A stretch of DNA of 64,000 nt from contig CM049313.1 in assembly GCA_026874595.1 (NCBI GenBank), positions 19,157,508 through 19,221,507 of the forward strand. The letters are read 5' to 3'. The notes under the pieces were generated by a model. That model worked only from the letters and a program-made list of their open reading frames with translations, ran no database searches and was not told the DNA's origin. The DNA comes from Sipunculus nudus (Eukaryota > Annelida > Sipuncula > Golfingiida > Sipunculidae). Both the position numbers and the translations under genes were made by a program. Positions 1-13,238 of the stretch are shown one piece after another (positions within the stretch are counted from its first letter, which is position 1; each line of letters opens with the position of its first letter).

Positions 1-2040
1 GCAAGTGACGTAAATCCATCTCCATGGTAACAGGATAACTGCTGTGTGGCGTTAAACCGAATTTTTCTCACATGGTAGGTAATGTTAGAAAGTACACAAA
101 TATATTTAACGATTGGTCTGGTTTGTTCTAAGTGACAACGTATCTGTAGGCCCTGGGGTGTCGACAAAAATAACGAACATATTTGCATCCTCATGGAGCC
201 TTATAGTGCGGGCCAAATATAAAATAAAAATTTAAAAGCATTTTGGTCGGAGACTCTCATTGTCAGGGTGACGAAATGGCGCTTATCGAGGCAGTTTTAT
301 TTTAAGGATTTTTTGCAAGACATTTCTAACAAATGCAGGGATATCATTCATCACTCGGATATAGGCCCTGGTTATTTTGTTGTTCTCCGCCTTGTACTGG
401 AATGTCTTTAAAGGAGAGGCAGTTATTTCAAATTGAATTATCAGCTGGGTGGCATTCTTCAAGGACATCTGATTCAGGCATTCACTTCTAATAAATTATG
501 TACTACTTTGGGGTCCACTTTCCTTAAAACGTTTGACTTTTATATTATACAAAATTATTTATTACATATTGAAAGTATGTTTTATAATTGAATTACATTA
601 ATTATTATATATGCTTTGTAGGCATTTTTGTAGCCACCCCCCCCCCCCCCCCAACCAGGTAGAGCCACTTTGTCAAAGGAAGTCTCCGAATCACAAAAAT
701 TTCCATTATCCTGACTTTCTCGCTCCAGCCGCTCAAGGGCGACAACAAGCTACACGTTTCCTCCTCTTGAGACAGTTTGACTCAAGTTCGATCTCGAAAA
801 TAAATGCAATAACCATAACCTAGTGAAGCTAACCGTCTAAATGTGTATCGTATGGTTATCATTACAGCACAGTTTCTAATAATCCACTGAGATAGTATGG
901 AGATTTTTAAAAGACAGGTAAATTAAGTGCAATTGGGTTTTTCATTATATTTATTGGTGCTTTCTCAAATTATACGGTACTTCTATTATTGTGTAACCGC
1001 GGTTCCGATAAACGACAAACATGCTTATACTTCCCGCCCAAATCAGCCGTTCAATTAAAGAAATTAAGAAAAACCTATCACTGAACCAGTTCGATAATCG
1101 TTATTAACTATAACATCTGTGAAAATCTATAGTATAAGGTAGCACGCTGAAAAATCATACACTTGCGTTGTAGCGGATACTTAAATAGGTCGATTATGGT
1201 TACAGCCTTAACAATAGACAACCAGCTCTTTTCTGGACTCAGCAGCTGGGTTAAATGGACGTCAAAGGCAACTCCTAATAGGCCGACAAAACATTGGGTG
1301 TCTCGGGAACCTTGTTTTCTACACGGGCATTTGGTCTTAAAAGTCCTGCTATCATCGCAATTGGCATTGCTCCAATTCGCCACACGTCACCTTGATCGGT
1401 AAGCTAGCCACCGTCAGGTAGACATAAGTGAAGAGAAGAGCCTTAATCAGTAAGCACCAAAAACAACAAACCAAATTTGCATTTATCTGTATATGTTTCG
1501 GGAACTTTTAATTGAAAAAAATTATCTTTTTTTTATTATTTATTTTCTCAGGCCAAACTGAGCTGCATAAAAATCGGCTCCCTAATTGAATATCGGCGGC
1601 GCCTCCTGATAAACTCCACTCGGCTCGGCTAGAACCAAGCGTCTTTAGGTCCCGCAAGTACACCTCCGAAGTTCCAGAAAGTCATTCTAACCGGAAGACT
1701 GTCTATCTTTTTTTTTCCACAATGATGTTGGTTTTCTGAGGGTGTACGTGATTTCTTTTCTGGTGTCCTGGTTTTGCACCCTTGGCGCTTATGAACAACA
1801 GGATGCCATCACCAAGGCATCTCCTATTGAGAAAATTTAGGATATGGCGTGCTTCAATGTCCTCATGTTTAAATCAAATGAAATTTATGAATAATATCGT
1901 GTGAAACTTAAGAGAAAAATTATCTTCGTATAATAGTCATAATAACTAATACGAGACACTCTCAATGGCACGGTTGGTGGCGATTGGTAGTCTTTGGAGT
2001 TGGGTGAAACCGGAGCACCTGGACAGAACCACCGACCTTA
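1..2040. other. no gene seen
   Basis: AT-rich sequence with a C-run (638-652). A short minus-strand frame near 1110-1383 includes a cysteine-containing KTKCPCRKQ, but no family or splice signals could be assigned. Confidence 0.5.
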
Positions 2041-2043
2041 AAC

Positions 2044-2046
<3 letters not shown>

Positions 2047-2107
<61 letters not shown>

Positions 2108-2219
2108 ACACACTTATTTCTTATTATTCATTATAAATCTATCTAAAAGGCGTAACTTGTCCTCTTTATCTGAACAACTACATTAGACTAACATGGCTAT
2201 ACCATTAATAACATATATA

Positions 2220-2277
<58 letters not shown>
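2047..2277. repeat. two (TA)n arrays
   Basis: (TA)n at 2047-2103 and 2214-2277, separated by AT-rich unique sequence. Confidence 0.9.
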
Positions 2278-2278
<1 letters not shown>

Positions 2279-2279
2279 T

Positions 2280-3660
2280 ATTCTTCTGTTATAAACAACT
2301 GCTAGTTTGCTCAACGGTATGGGACGTACCTGGTACCCTGTAACTATTATGTAATCAAGGGTTAGCCACACAACAACAGACTACTTAAATGTGTAGTCAT
2401 GATTATGTCATATTAATATTTAGTATCAAAGCTGACAATTTAGTCCTTTATGTATGTATCAGGAGAGAAATTTTGGTAGGGCTGTGTCCTGTTTCTACTG
2501 TTTACATCAATATTCTGGACAGATTCTAAACTGGAGACAAAAGTACCCCATCTTCTTAAGTGTATATATATTCATTTGGGTATGATGCCATGTTTTATTT
2601 TATCACATAGTACATCTTGAGAGTGAACAGAGAGGTGGTAAACTTTACAATAATGGTAGCATGCATGGCTTTTATTCTTCAGGCATGCCCTTCTTCATTG
2701 CAGCAAAACCAGCATTGGATAATTTAGGAATATGGAGAGTGATTTAAACTTATATCAATTTTACAAAACAAATAAAATATTATTTATATCACTTTCACAA
2801 TTAATTTGGTATTCAACAATCTTATACTTTAAATTTTGTACATAAAAGGATCTAATTATTTGATATCAAAATTTCAGATATTAAATAATAAAATATGAAC
2901 AATTACTTATATTCTCATATTATATAATCAAATAAATTAATATCTTAAAAAAAATTGTTCATTTAATTTTCAAAATATAAATTAACAAAATTTTAGATAA
3001 TGAATGGTCTGCAAAATTGGTACTATGAAATAACAGACAAGTATTAAAAGAATTATTTTAAAAGAATATTTATATAAATTAAATAGATAATACATGTGCC
3101 TGCAGTATGACTTTATCAAAGTGATTGTAGGACTTGTATGAGTTTATATAGCATTGTAGGCTTCCATACGTTATGGGTAGTGAAAACACCATAAGCTTAT
3201 AATGAACATTTTGGGTCTGCACTGCAACTACATCTGGTTCCATATTCTATTTTTCTTAAATGTGTTATTGCAATCTGTATGATAAAAATGCAAACTGGCT
3301 TGTGAAAATAAATCTAGGTACATTTGAGAATATGCATATGGATTGATGGATGTGAGATAAGATGTACATGTCAATATAATAATACACAATTTATCTGTCT
3401 CATAACATCATACATTCCTCTGTTTTCCATGGTTTACTAATCAAAGGTCAGATTGTGCCAGGTTACCTATTTGGCTGTGACCTGCTCTGTCCAGTACTCT
3501 AATGTAATTAGCACCAGTGCTCACCAGCAGTGTAGCAGCTGGCCCATGCTTGCCTCAACAATAGGCACTTCCTGGGCAATTGCTGGACAAGAATTGAGTG
3601 TGTTCACCATTATTTGCTGATATGCTTCATGATCAAGGGGCTCACAGGAAGTAATAGAAA
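2280..3660. other. no gene seen
   Basis: Very AT-rich (especially 2740-3090) with no coding potential or clear repeat boundary. Confidence 0.5.
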
Positions 3661-3669
3661 GTAATATGT

Positions 3670-3812
3670 ATAACTCTATTACTTTGCCTTCTGTTTCTAT
3701 TACTATTACTATTACAGCTAAAATTTTTGAGTCTTTTACTATTACTATTACTATTACATGGAAAAAGCTGTAATAGTCTATTACTATTACTATTACTTAT
3801 TATTATTACCCC
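3670..3812. repeat. TATTAC-type microsatellite
   Basis: Clusters of 'tattactattactattac', interrupted twice by unique words. It lies about 85 bp upstream of the hammerhead-like motif at 3894. Confidence 0.8.
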
Positions 3813-3893
3813 ATGTCAGAGTCTTGCCAATACCATAAGCATTAGTCATCAGACATTCTTACCTGTACCATAAACTTCAGTCATCAGACATTC

Positions 3894-3938
3894 CTACCTG
3901 ATGACTGCAACAACATGTAGCACGAAACCACGTAGTAG
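3894..3938 (+). ncRNA. hammerhead-like ribozyme
   Basis: 45 nt foldable as a type-I hammerhead. Stem I is CTAC with GTAG. The core is CTGATGA (3898-3904) and GAA (3924-3926). Stem II is TGC with GCA around an 11-nt loop. Stem III is AC with GT around CAC, and A3934 is the nucleotide before the predicted cleavage. The nucleotides at the core end of stem II are C·C instead of G-C. Only the core nucleotides are shared with the copies at 22240 and 25493; the stems differ but still pair. Just upstream, the string AGTCATCAGACATTC occurs twice (about 3843 and 3879). Confidence 0.55.
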
Positions 3939-3959
3939 TAAAAATGTCTGACAAAATTT

Positions 3960-5040
3960 AAAGGCTCTTTATTTTTTTAACTATATATTATTTATTCATT
4001 GAATATAAAACTAATGATCTCAAATCACTTCGCCCTAAAATTACTAAGCAACCGTACGGAGACTTGAATGAGATTAAGTCTTGCATGAAACGAAGTAATA
4101 ATTAAAAGTGCATTTACCCTAAAGTGTTTCTGCACGAATTGTTCTTATCTGTCAAATTTCCATAATGCATTCACTTAAAATTGCCAGGATATTTAAAATG
4201 TCATGGTTGACGACGTAACACAGATTGTGTCTTTCTAGTGGAATAAAAGACACAAGCGGGTGCTCAGGAAAAGAAACACCTAAAAACATAAATGAAAACC
4301 AGCCGAATAATGCGTGGTATAAAATGCCTGTTTTGTCCTACATGGCTTACAGTTGCTTTCCCAAGCACATACTAATCTAGTTTTAAAATGACGAAAAAGC
4401 CGTTCAAAATGGCAAAGTTTATGGTAAATGCCGATAATCCTATCTTACACCCGGTTCCGGTTTTAGCATTTAAGTTGCGAAGTCATGACAAATATTTCGG
4501 ATACATGGTTTTCTAGCGGAGATAAATAAACTAAGACACCTTTGATAGGTATGTTTTATTCTCACTACAATTCGAGAATAATCTTTTTAATCAAAACCTG
4601 ACAAATTTAAAGCCGACTCTAGATTTACCTTTTTTGTAGAGATTATGTCATTTTTGTCTTACTTTTCGTGCATTTTAATTAATTTTAGGTAATTCCTGTT
4701 AAGAAAGACTTTTTAAGTCTCTGTGACGGATGTGTGAGCTAGTTTACACTAAACACTGTACATGCGCCTATCTTGACAAACAAAATAACTATGTAACCTA
4801 AGGAGATGTGCGAAGTAGCAAAAGTTGAAATCTCATTACTTGCAAAACGCTCTTTGCAAAACTCTCTGCCGCCAGATGTCCTTGTTAAATGTGTTTAGAT
4901 TATTTTGTTTAATCATTATGTAAAAAGGGCAAATATGTTAAGTTAATTAACGAAATATAAAAAAACATACTTTATTATTATTGTCGATTCTGTATACATG
5001 ATACATTATTGCAATTATATGCAAGCTTAATTTTTATTTG
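3960..5040. other. no gene seen
   Basis: AT-rich unique-looking sequence; nothing recognised. Confidence 0.5.
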
Positions 5041-5532
5041 TCCCTTCTGATATGGTAAAACATTTGATTGAAGGTTCACATACATTTGCAATAATATGTG
5101 TATTATCTCGCGTGATTATCCCAGCAAAAACCATCCCGGCGAACTGACTTAATGTCTCCACCTGTTTTATACGTTGTTATGGTTCTGTGTGTGAGTAAAC
5201 ATATGTCAATATTTGTCTGAGTACCATGAAAGAGGTCTCATCTTGCGCATGCGCGATAATTCCCACATAAGGAGAAGAAACATGAAAAAAGAAACACGGA
5301 AGAAACATCTATTGGAAGCTCGATGGCAGGCGGAACTGTTAGGAACCAGGTGGCATGAGCGCTATGTTTATTTTTCCCCAGTGATCACGACCGGCGCAAT
5401 TTTATTTTACTTGTTTACAGAGAAAGCAAACGGTTTTAGAACGATTGACACAAACCATAACATTTTGAGGAGAATACACTATATTTCAAGTATATATTAA
5501 ATAAACCTGGTATGTGAATAGGTCCCTTTAAG
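5040..5532 (+). mobile_element. single-unit copy of the 45.3-kb interspersed element
   Basis: 'aataatatgtg', 'cccagcaaaaacc', 'acgttgttatg', 'tctgtgtgtgagtaaaca' and the terminal 'gaataggtccctttaa' align with 45286-46092. The frame at 5213-5500 runs through repeat sequence and is not taken as a gene. Confidence 0.45.
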
Positions 5533-5893
5533 ATTTATTTGACACTGTTTTCTATTTCTCAATGAGCAAAATAGCAACTTACTACAATATATCATACTTA
5601 ATGAAACTATTAAGTTTGAGATATACATATGGTCAATAATTTGTCACATGTGGTAGATAAAAAGAACCCGAGAATAAATCCCTTTTGAAATACAATATGT
5701 CTAAGTAAAATTTAGAATACAGTTTAGAGATAAATATGATAAAAAATACTTCTCGTCGTCAGAAACATAAAATCCAGGAATACATGTAATTTAGAATTTT
5801 AATTTAGAGATACATACGATCTAAGTCTACTTCTTCCTTTCTTTAAGATACTTAGAATAAAAGTAAATGATTTGGAAATACATCCTCTTTCAG

Positions 5894-5898
<5 letters not shown>

Positions 5899-5954
<56 letters not shown>
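5899..5954. repeat. (TA)n array
   Basis: Pure AT dinucleotide run of about 28 units. Confidence 0.9.
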
Positions 5955-5956
<2 letters not shown>

Positions 5957-6074
5957 ACCAATTTAATTTTTAATGTCATTTATGATAAGGATCCAAGTTT
6001 ACTTCTTTATTACATAAACATATTTTTCTTTAACAAAAAATGCATGCAAGATTACTTCGATAAGAGATACAAAT

Positions 6075-6380
6075 ATGTACATCTACAGAATGCAATTCCG
6101 GTTTCGGGCTTCTTGACAGGGCGGAAGCACACGCTACTTTTATTCATATGATGGCGTTAAACAGGCCAGGTGACTACTGCACCTGAGGGTCCTGGGTGTG
6201 TAATCGTCCCCAATGATGGATCCACCAAAGAACCCTAGAAAGGCGAACTCGTTTGTGAAAGAACCAAGGGCTATGGGCACGGCGTAACCGTTAAGTGGCT
6301 GACTGTGAAAAATCGCACCGTTCCTCGGCTAAGATTGGGACTCCCGGCTTTGAGTCCTGTCTGTGCTCTCCCTCTAGAAG
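6075..6380 (-). mobile_element. SINE copy, diverged head
   Basis: The body matches the SINEs at 11255 and 42205 ('aggtgactactgcacctgag', 'gaaaggcgaactcgtttgtg'). The tRNA-like head near 6330-6380 is eroded and no clear box A remains. Confidence 0.55.
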
Positions 6381-6539
6381 CGGGTATATCTATTTATACT
6401 TGAGGATTTCATCGACAGACACAAGAATCCAGGGTACGAATAAGGCTAAAAAATGTACATGCTCCAGGTGCACCCTTAAAACAACACCTACATGCACCCA
6501 AAGATTTAAACATGCACCTTGTGACACTGGTTACTAGTA

Positions 6540-8320
6540 TTACCAATACCAGTACTAATACTTATAATTCCGTTGCTCAAAGAATAGAAATGCTAATTTA
6601 TGATTGTAAATTTTATGAAAATTAAAAAAGTAAGATACCGCACCAATTTTTTTCTTTGGTTTATGATACGTGCACAGACTGCACCATCGGTGCGATTTCT
6701 ACTTGCACAAGAAATTGTACATGCAGACGTGCACGTGTGCACCCTCTATTTCGCTCCCTGCGAATAAACTATGTTTGCATCAGACATTTATTCAAACATT
6801 CTATAGACCAAAGTTTACGGAATTTTAAACACTCCATTTACTGTCCTCTCGAACGATCCCAAGATTTACTTCTAATACACACATTAATTCCCGAGGCCAA
6901 GCTTGAGAGGTTTTATAGACCAATCAGTCAGCAGAATCGTGGCCAAGCTTGAGAGATTTTATAGACCAATTAGACGGCAGAATCTTTTGTAACATACAGT
7001 GCGGTGGTTAACTCAGTACAACTAGAAAACCTTATTGCCTAAGAATGCCCTAAAGGGACATTTATCCCAATACAACTAACCAGAGAAATATAAGCACTAT
7101 ATCTGGTGGTAATTAAAGTGGGGAGGTTATAAAAAACCTTGTTTAGTGTCACAACGTTCAAATTGATGTTAAACTGCGCAGTACCCGGTGTAATACACTA
7201 AGTATATTTATCAACGACAGGAGAATTGACATTGCGGCCTAGGTACTGTCCTTCCTAAGCAACAATATCATAACAAATGACAGTCTCCCGTGTACAGGTA
7301 GTAAATGATGACACAGCAACCCCCTTAACGACACAGCCACCAAACATACGGCAACTGTCAATGTGAATAATGCACGCCACCCATACGCGGCAACTGTCAT
7401 ATGAACAAAGCCCCATTAACATAAAATATTGTTACACGGACTTTGAGAAGAAAATATTTAGTGCGAGCGGGAGGAATTTTAACAGCTATGTTTAATTTAT
7501 TTAACAAGACACAATCTATAGATTTTGCAAACTTGCAAAAAATTATGCAATTCATTAAATGGTGAATGTTATCAATTCAATCGAATTTCAAATGACTTTA
7601 AGAATTATTTTAATTAATTAAAGCCAACATCAGCAACATTACCGAGGACATGATCCTCATTTGCGAAAAATAGTATCCATGAAAAACAGGGGAGGACACT
7701 CCAATATAGGTGAACTTATTTGTGTGGTTTCATTTACGGCATCCACGCCGCTGCCACAGCTCCGCCATCTTGCATGTCCACTGTTAACGATGGCCCGTCC
7801 GCAGGTTCAACATAGCCTTAGCATGAATAAGAAGTCATCAATACGGGCAGATTCCGTGGCATTCAGTCTGGGAGTTGCATCCATCAGATGCATTGTTGGC
7901 TCATTACCTGTTTGGTGTAGAGGCTAATGGTCTGACCTGAATAGTTGAGCTATTCTAACCAGATACGGCATTTACCTGCATCTACAGTGACGTCGAATTG
8001 ATTTTCACTTCTACAAATTTAAGAACCTGTATGTTAAAATTTCTGTTTATTACCCCCTCACATCATTAAAAATCTGGTGAAGTTCTTTATATGTCTAAAA
8101 CATTCTTCACAAAAAACATACAAACCAATAATTTTATAAGTAAACGGTATTCAATGCTTCAGCTCATCTTTAATTTTTATCAGACACGTTTAACTGCATC
8201 TCAAACAGATCAGACAAATAATAATTAGTGTTATAAGAGGAACCACTTAATATGAAACAAAAACCAATATAAAGCCTCAGCTATCTCATACTACCTTAAA
8301 CTTGGATTTTTCTGTATACC
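6540..8320. other. no gene seen
   Basis: Apart from the short duplication at 6890-6985, unique-looking sequence. The GC-richer stretch 7730-7900 has no frame that resembles a known protein. Confidence 0.5.
6890..6985 (+). repeat. ~53-bp direct duplication
   Basis: 'ggccaagcttgagaggtttt' 'atagaccaatcagtcagcag' is repeated as 'ggccaagcttgagagatttt' 'atagaccaattagacggcag'. Confidence 0.7.
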
Positions 8321-8325
8321 ATAAT

Positions 8326-9247
8326 CAGAAGCGGATTCAGGGGAGGGTCCTGGGGGTCCGGACCGCCCATTTTTCATCCGAAGCTACCTTTTTTAAGGGG
8401 TTCACACAACATTTTTCGGCCTGGACCCCCCCCCCCCCCCCCCCAATTTCCGGACCTTGGGACCTTGTTTCTTTAGGTTTTTCATAAGTCCTCCTGCGTT
8501 GGACCCTCCCTACGCTCCCGAGGCAGCAATAATCTTGCGCTTCTAAAGAAGCAACTGATTTTCACGCTGCCAGCTTTGATAATTTATGATATATTTAGAC
8601 ACCAGATGGCGGTTTGTTGTCCGCTGAAAAAAAACGTGCGTATGATGTGACAAGCAGCCAACCAGATGCCAAAAACAAACAGTCGACAGGCATCCTGGCT
8701 CCGCCCATAGCTGCGCTTCAAGCGCCGCTTGATGAGGGTTAACGGTCGAATTTTAATTGCTCCCTCTGTATTCTAGCATCATCGACCGATTCGATTATGA
8801 CATTATGACTGTGTTAGCGTAGCCATGTATCTGTTGTCTGCAGAACTGAAACCAGCCAGCGAGGTGTGCACGCAGCCTTTGTTGTTACGTTTCGTTTGAA
8901 TTACAAATCACCGGCCGGGCATCCTATGTGCCCAAGGTCCTAAGCAAACCACGTCTGGGGCAATTGGTTTTGAGCCTGTGGCCTGTTCAAACGGTTACCG
9001 CGGCGATGAGCTGTCACTCAAAACGAAATGAACATGATTGGCTACGTGTATTCAACGCTTGGCCGTGTCTTCCAGCACAAGGTCTCATCTGATTGGACTA
9101 AAATACAGTGCTCCCCTCTGGTGTAGCAATTCAGGATACGAGGTCATAACAAACAGCGCTTACGATATAGGGAATAGGCCTATAGTTAAAGCGCCGTGTA
9201 AAGAGCGTAGACCCTCCCCCTTTTCCTAAATCCTGGATCCGCCCCTG
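8326..9247. mobile_element. hAT-like non-autonomous DNA transposon
   Basis: Left end CAGAAGCGGATTCAGG and right end CCTGGATCCGCCCCTG are inverted copies of the CAGnGGCGGATCCAGG terminus common to hAT-type elements in invertebrates. The flanks ACCATAAT and ATGATAAT agree at six of eight positions, fitting a decayed 8-bp target duplication. Inside there is a C-run (8428-8443) and no transposase frame. Confidence 0.55.
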
Positions 9248-9249
9248 AT

Positions 9250-11250
9250 GATAATATATAGAATCATAACCAATTATTTCGGCAACATTTCGAACAATAA
9301 AGATATATGTTGTGATCTTTTTTTTAGATGTACACTAGGCATCAGTGCGGATCATTAAACGATGAGTGCAAATTTCAAAGGAAAAACACAAGACCTGACA
9401 TGAAGGAAAACCTGATTAAGAGCTTGAATGAATCTTTAAAAATTTTATTACATATACAAAAAGACATTTGTGCGTTTCGTTCGTCATAGGTTTTACACTG
9501 TTATGTTGGTTATAATGTAAGGGAACTAGGAGCATTTTCTATTTAATTTCATAAAATATATAGAAATGTCATATTTTTTTTACATGTTAATTTACAAGTC
9601 GAGTTATTAAAATCGGTAGTGACAATTTAAGTGCCTTTGGACGTGTAAAGGGCAAACGTTTCCCAAGCCATAAGTTTAATTCTCGCCTGTTTTATACAAA
9701 TTCCAAGTAATTTGAAAATTTGTAATGAGCGGTGTCTTGCAAGACAAATGGAGAAAATTTTTCCGATCGGCAAAATGTTCATCCCTGTGATAACAAAGGC
9801 GTTGTCACTTCCGGGAAATTGGCCTGGGCCAAATGAATATGACGTTAAATGCTGGTTAAATTGCGCTGCAGTGTGTAAAATAAGAAGGAAGATGAAAAAA
9901 GATGTTTCAGGGTAATAAAAATCAGCAAGAGAAACAAGTGCATCTCAAGAACAATATAAATTCATGCAGTGAATACTTATATATCCTGACACTGAATTCA
10001 ATGAAGCTATAGCCCTTGCTTGGAAAATGTTAATTAGTTATATTTCGAGGGAGAAAATATCAATATAGGGTAGAAGATTGATGGACCTAATATTCGAAAA
10101 GGGAAATAGACATCTATCTTACAGAATATTTCAGAAACAATTATTTTTTTAAAACCAAGTCTGGATTTTACAACACACAGACCCCACTTATGGCGGTCAA
10201 GGTTATTTGTCACATGCAAAGTTTACAGCCTCCTGATTGGATCATGTCATGTAAACACACTAAAATATGAACAGCCAAAACAAAAATGGCTACTCGTGCA
10301 GTAAAAAAAGGTGTGAAACATATACTGGAGATTAATTTTAAAATCCTTGATTGCCATTTTAAGTTGTAAATTTCATATGCAGATTTATATGAATATTTTG
10401 AAAATATAACATTGTAAGAAAATTCTCTCTAAAAAGCAGGTCGACACAAGTCGGTGGAACAAAGTAAAAAATAATATATTCCAAAACCATCTTATTTTAA
10501 AATTCATAAATATTTTTTACCATCAGGTGCTCTCCTTAGAAATGGGAAGAAATATGAATAAATCTTCTTTAGTTAGAAGCCCCGAATTTTTAAAATGTGT
10601 CATTTATTTAGTAAAAAACAAAGTATTAATTGGATTTTATCATACAATATATAATGATTCCAATATATTACTGGTCATAATTATGTTGTTTATTATGTTG
10701 TTTCCTTCTTCCCCTTGTGAGCCATACTGAGATAATATTTTCATGGACGTCGCATAAAAACCGACTTTCCTTTACGGAGTATGTTTCCTTTGACTGGTTT
10801 TATCTTCCGCATCGTGCCAGCAACCATCAAGTTAACTACATCGCTTCCATATTGATTTTTCATAAAACTGATTTGTCTTGTGTCCTTTATGAACTTATAC
10901 AGTTACTTGGATACTCACACGCACTCCAAAGAGTGCAGATATAGTGAATAAGGACATCAGTTAATTATCTCTAGTGTGGACAGACCAGAATCTTAAGGTA
11001 TCACTTCCCTGAGTCAAAGCCAAGTCAAGAACGTGCCCTGGGTGACTGATTTAAGGATTAAGTAAAGTTAGGTTTAAACAAACAAACATAGCCTGCTTCA
11101 TGGATGACATAGTTGATAATTAGAGAACGCTGAGAGAGCGCATTCCTTCTCTCATTTGTACAAATAAGGCTTTCAAGGTTTCACGCTCACTGCTCAAGGA
11201 ACATGAATTTTTTGTTGTTGGAGGTAACCGCCACCTGTTTTTATGCTTAC
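9250..11250. other. no gene seen
   Basis: AT-rich sequence without recognisable repeats or exons. Confidence 0.5.
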
Positions 11251-11254
11251 TTTA

Positions 11255-11530
11255 CTACCTATATGTACATCTGCAGAATATCCATTTCGGTTTCCATTTG
11301 GGTTTCCGACTACGTACCAAGGCAGTATCATACGCTTCATCTCATTGTATATCCTGGTTGCTTATAGGCCAGGTGACTACTGCACCTGCGGGGACCTGGG
11401 CGGGTCATCATCCCAATTGCTGGGTCATATCACCGAGAAACACACGAAAGGCGCACTCGTTTGTACCTGCAGAGCGCTCACCCCAGGAAACTCTCGAACT
11501 CGAGATTGCCCGGCTTTGAGTCATGTGAGT
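11255..11530 (-). mobile_element. SINE copy
   Basis: Same body as the SINE at 42205-42545 ('gccaggtgactactgcacctgcgg', 'caattgctgggtcat', 'caccgagaaacac'). The tRNA-like head is recognisable at 11490-11525, with a diverged box B (GAGTTCGAGAG on the minus strand). Confidence 0.6.
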
Positions 11531-11749
11531 TTTTAAGAAAACTCGTACAGAGCTGACAGACGTAATATATATCACAATCAATCCTCAGAGAGACTGAGAG
11601 TCAAACAGACATGTAATCAGACAGACAGACTGACAGAAGAAATATGGCAGAAGAAATAATGCGAATATATTAAGGGTTACAAATTTTTGGAGAGAAAGTG
11701 CAGTTTTAACCTATTCTCTTACGGATGTAATGTCTATGAGCATATTACC

Positions 11750-12239
11750 CAGGGGCGGATCCAGGATTTTTCCCGGGGGGGGGGGGTGCAACAAGAAAAA
11801 GAAATTCGTTGTAAATAGATACAGAAAAAGTGCAAATTATATTAATATATACATGTATGCCTAAACTTCTTTTTGCTCAGTAGTTGAGACCTGCCTTTAT
11901 CATTATATATGCAGGGACTTCTCATGAAATCATCAAAACACAACAAATTATAGGTGACAGAATGTGTGTCTTGTGTCGCACTTCGGACCTACCAAATTTA
12001 AAAGATTGGCTATCATGTTCATTTTGGTCTATGTACATCTGTCAGCAAATATATGATTGATCTGCTTGTTTCTCTGAATTTAATATATGAAAATATATTT
12101 CGAAAGTACTTGCACCCTCGAAAACAGTTTTTCACTCTATAAAATTCTAAAAATTACTTAACAAATTAAGATTAAAAGCAAACTACTTTGTACAAATCCT
12201 GACTTCACCGATGTATGTATCTTTAAAAATCCGCCACTG
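11750..12239. mobile_element. second CAGGGGCGGATCC-type element
   Basis: Left end CAGGGGCGGATCCAGGATTT (11750) and right end AAAAATCCGCCACTG (12225-12239) form short inverted termini of the same type as the element at 8326. The 8-bp flanks do not match, so the right boundary is less certain. A G-run follows the left terminus. There is no coding capacity. Confidence 0.4.
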
Positions 12240-13184
12240 TTTTGCTGTCATTATTGCGCACCTGAGAACCAGTTGCTTTTCAAATACGATAGATGGCGCC
12301 GCACACGATAGGTTGGCGATATCAGTTGCTGGATATACAAAACCACTGTCGTGTTTTCTCATTCTTTGCGCTATTGCCAAGATGTATAAATCGTCAGTCC
12401 ATTACTCTACGTCAGGCCGATTCCTTCTCAAGTCCAGTAAAACACAATTATGACGACTGATATGTGCGAAACTATCTCAGAATATTTTAAAAAAAATACG
12501 AATGTGTGTCATAGACTTACAGAATTGCTATTGGCTATATAATAACCATAATTTGACAAAACACTTCTGAACAAGAAACTAGACAAACAAACTCACGTTT
12601 TGTGAAATGATTGTATTGATATATCTTAACATCACATAGCAGGAAATATAAAAAAGGCCCACTGGAAGAAGATGTTAGTGAAAAGAAACCCAAACCTACG
12701 CTCCTTCTCCTGTGGTCGCTAATAAGATCATGCACACACTCGGATTTAATTGGAGGCTCTAAGTGTCTCAGGGTAAGATCTAGTAATCCTTCAAAACCAT
12801 AATGTCAGCCCTGGGTAAAGAACTAAACTTACATTATTTATTTCATGCAGTTGCATTAAATTGCATGAATAGATAAAACGGGACATGCCTCGTTCTTCAG
12901 AACTGCTATTATTACCCAGCTTGAAAAGTTGCGTCGGTAGTCTACAGGATATATTTTCAGGAAATTTTAAAACTGCAGAGACTTGTTATCAAGCGTCTTC
13001 CTTTCAGCATAAAAATGTGGCTATAGGGCCCACCTGCAGAGAGTCTGAAGGGCAATTAATAAACCATGGTAACCAGAGATAAACGCCTTTCATTTTAAAA
13101 TTTGAACCATTACCAGAACCATTTTTTCTCGAGTTTTTTTTATCTTTTTAATATAAAGTGAATATTATGAATGGAAATATGACA

Positions 13185-13238
<54 letters not shown>

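Noticed and set aside
1108-1402. Frames on both strands with a cysteine-rich KTKCPCRKQ segment
   Set aside because: A resemblance to mobile-element zinc-binding tails was considered, but too few diagnostic residues are present.
7640-7930. GC-richer stretch with an 88-codon frame
   Set aside because: No similarity to exchanger sequence and no matching splice sites on either strand.
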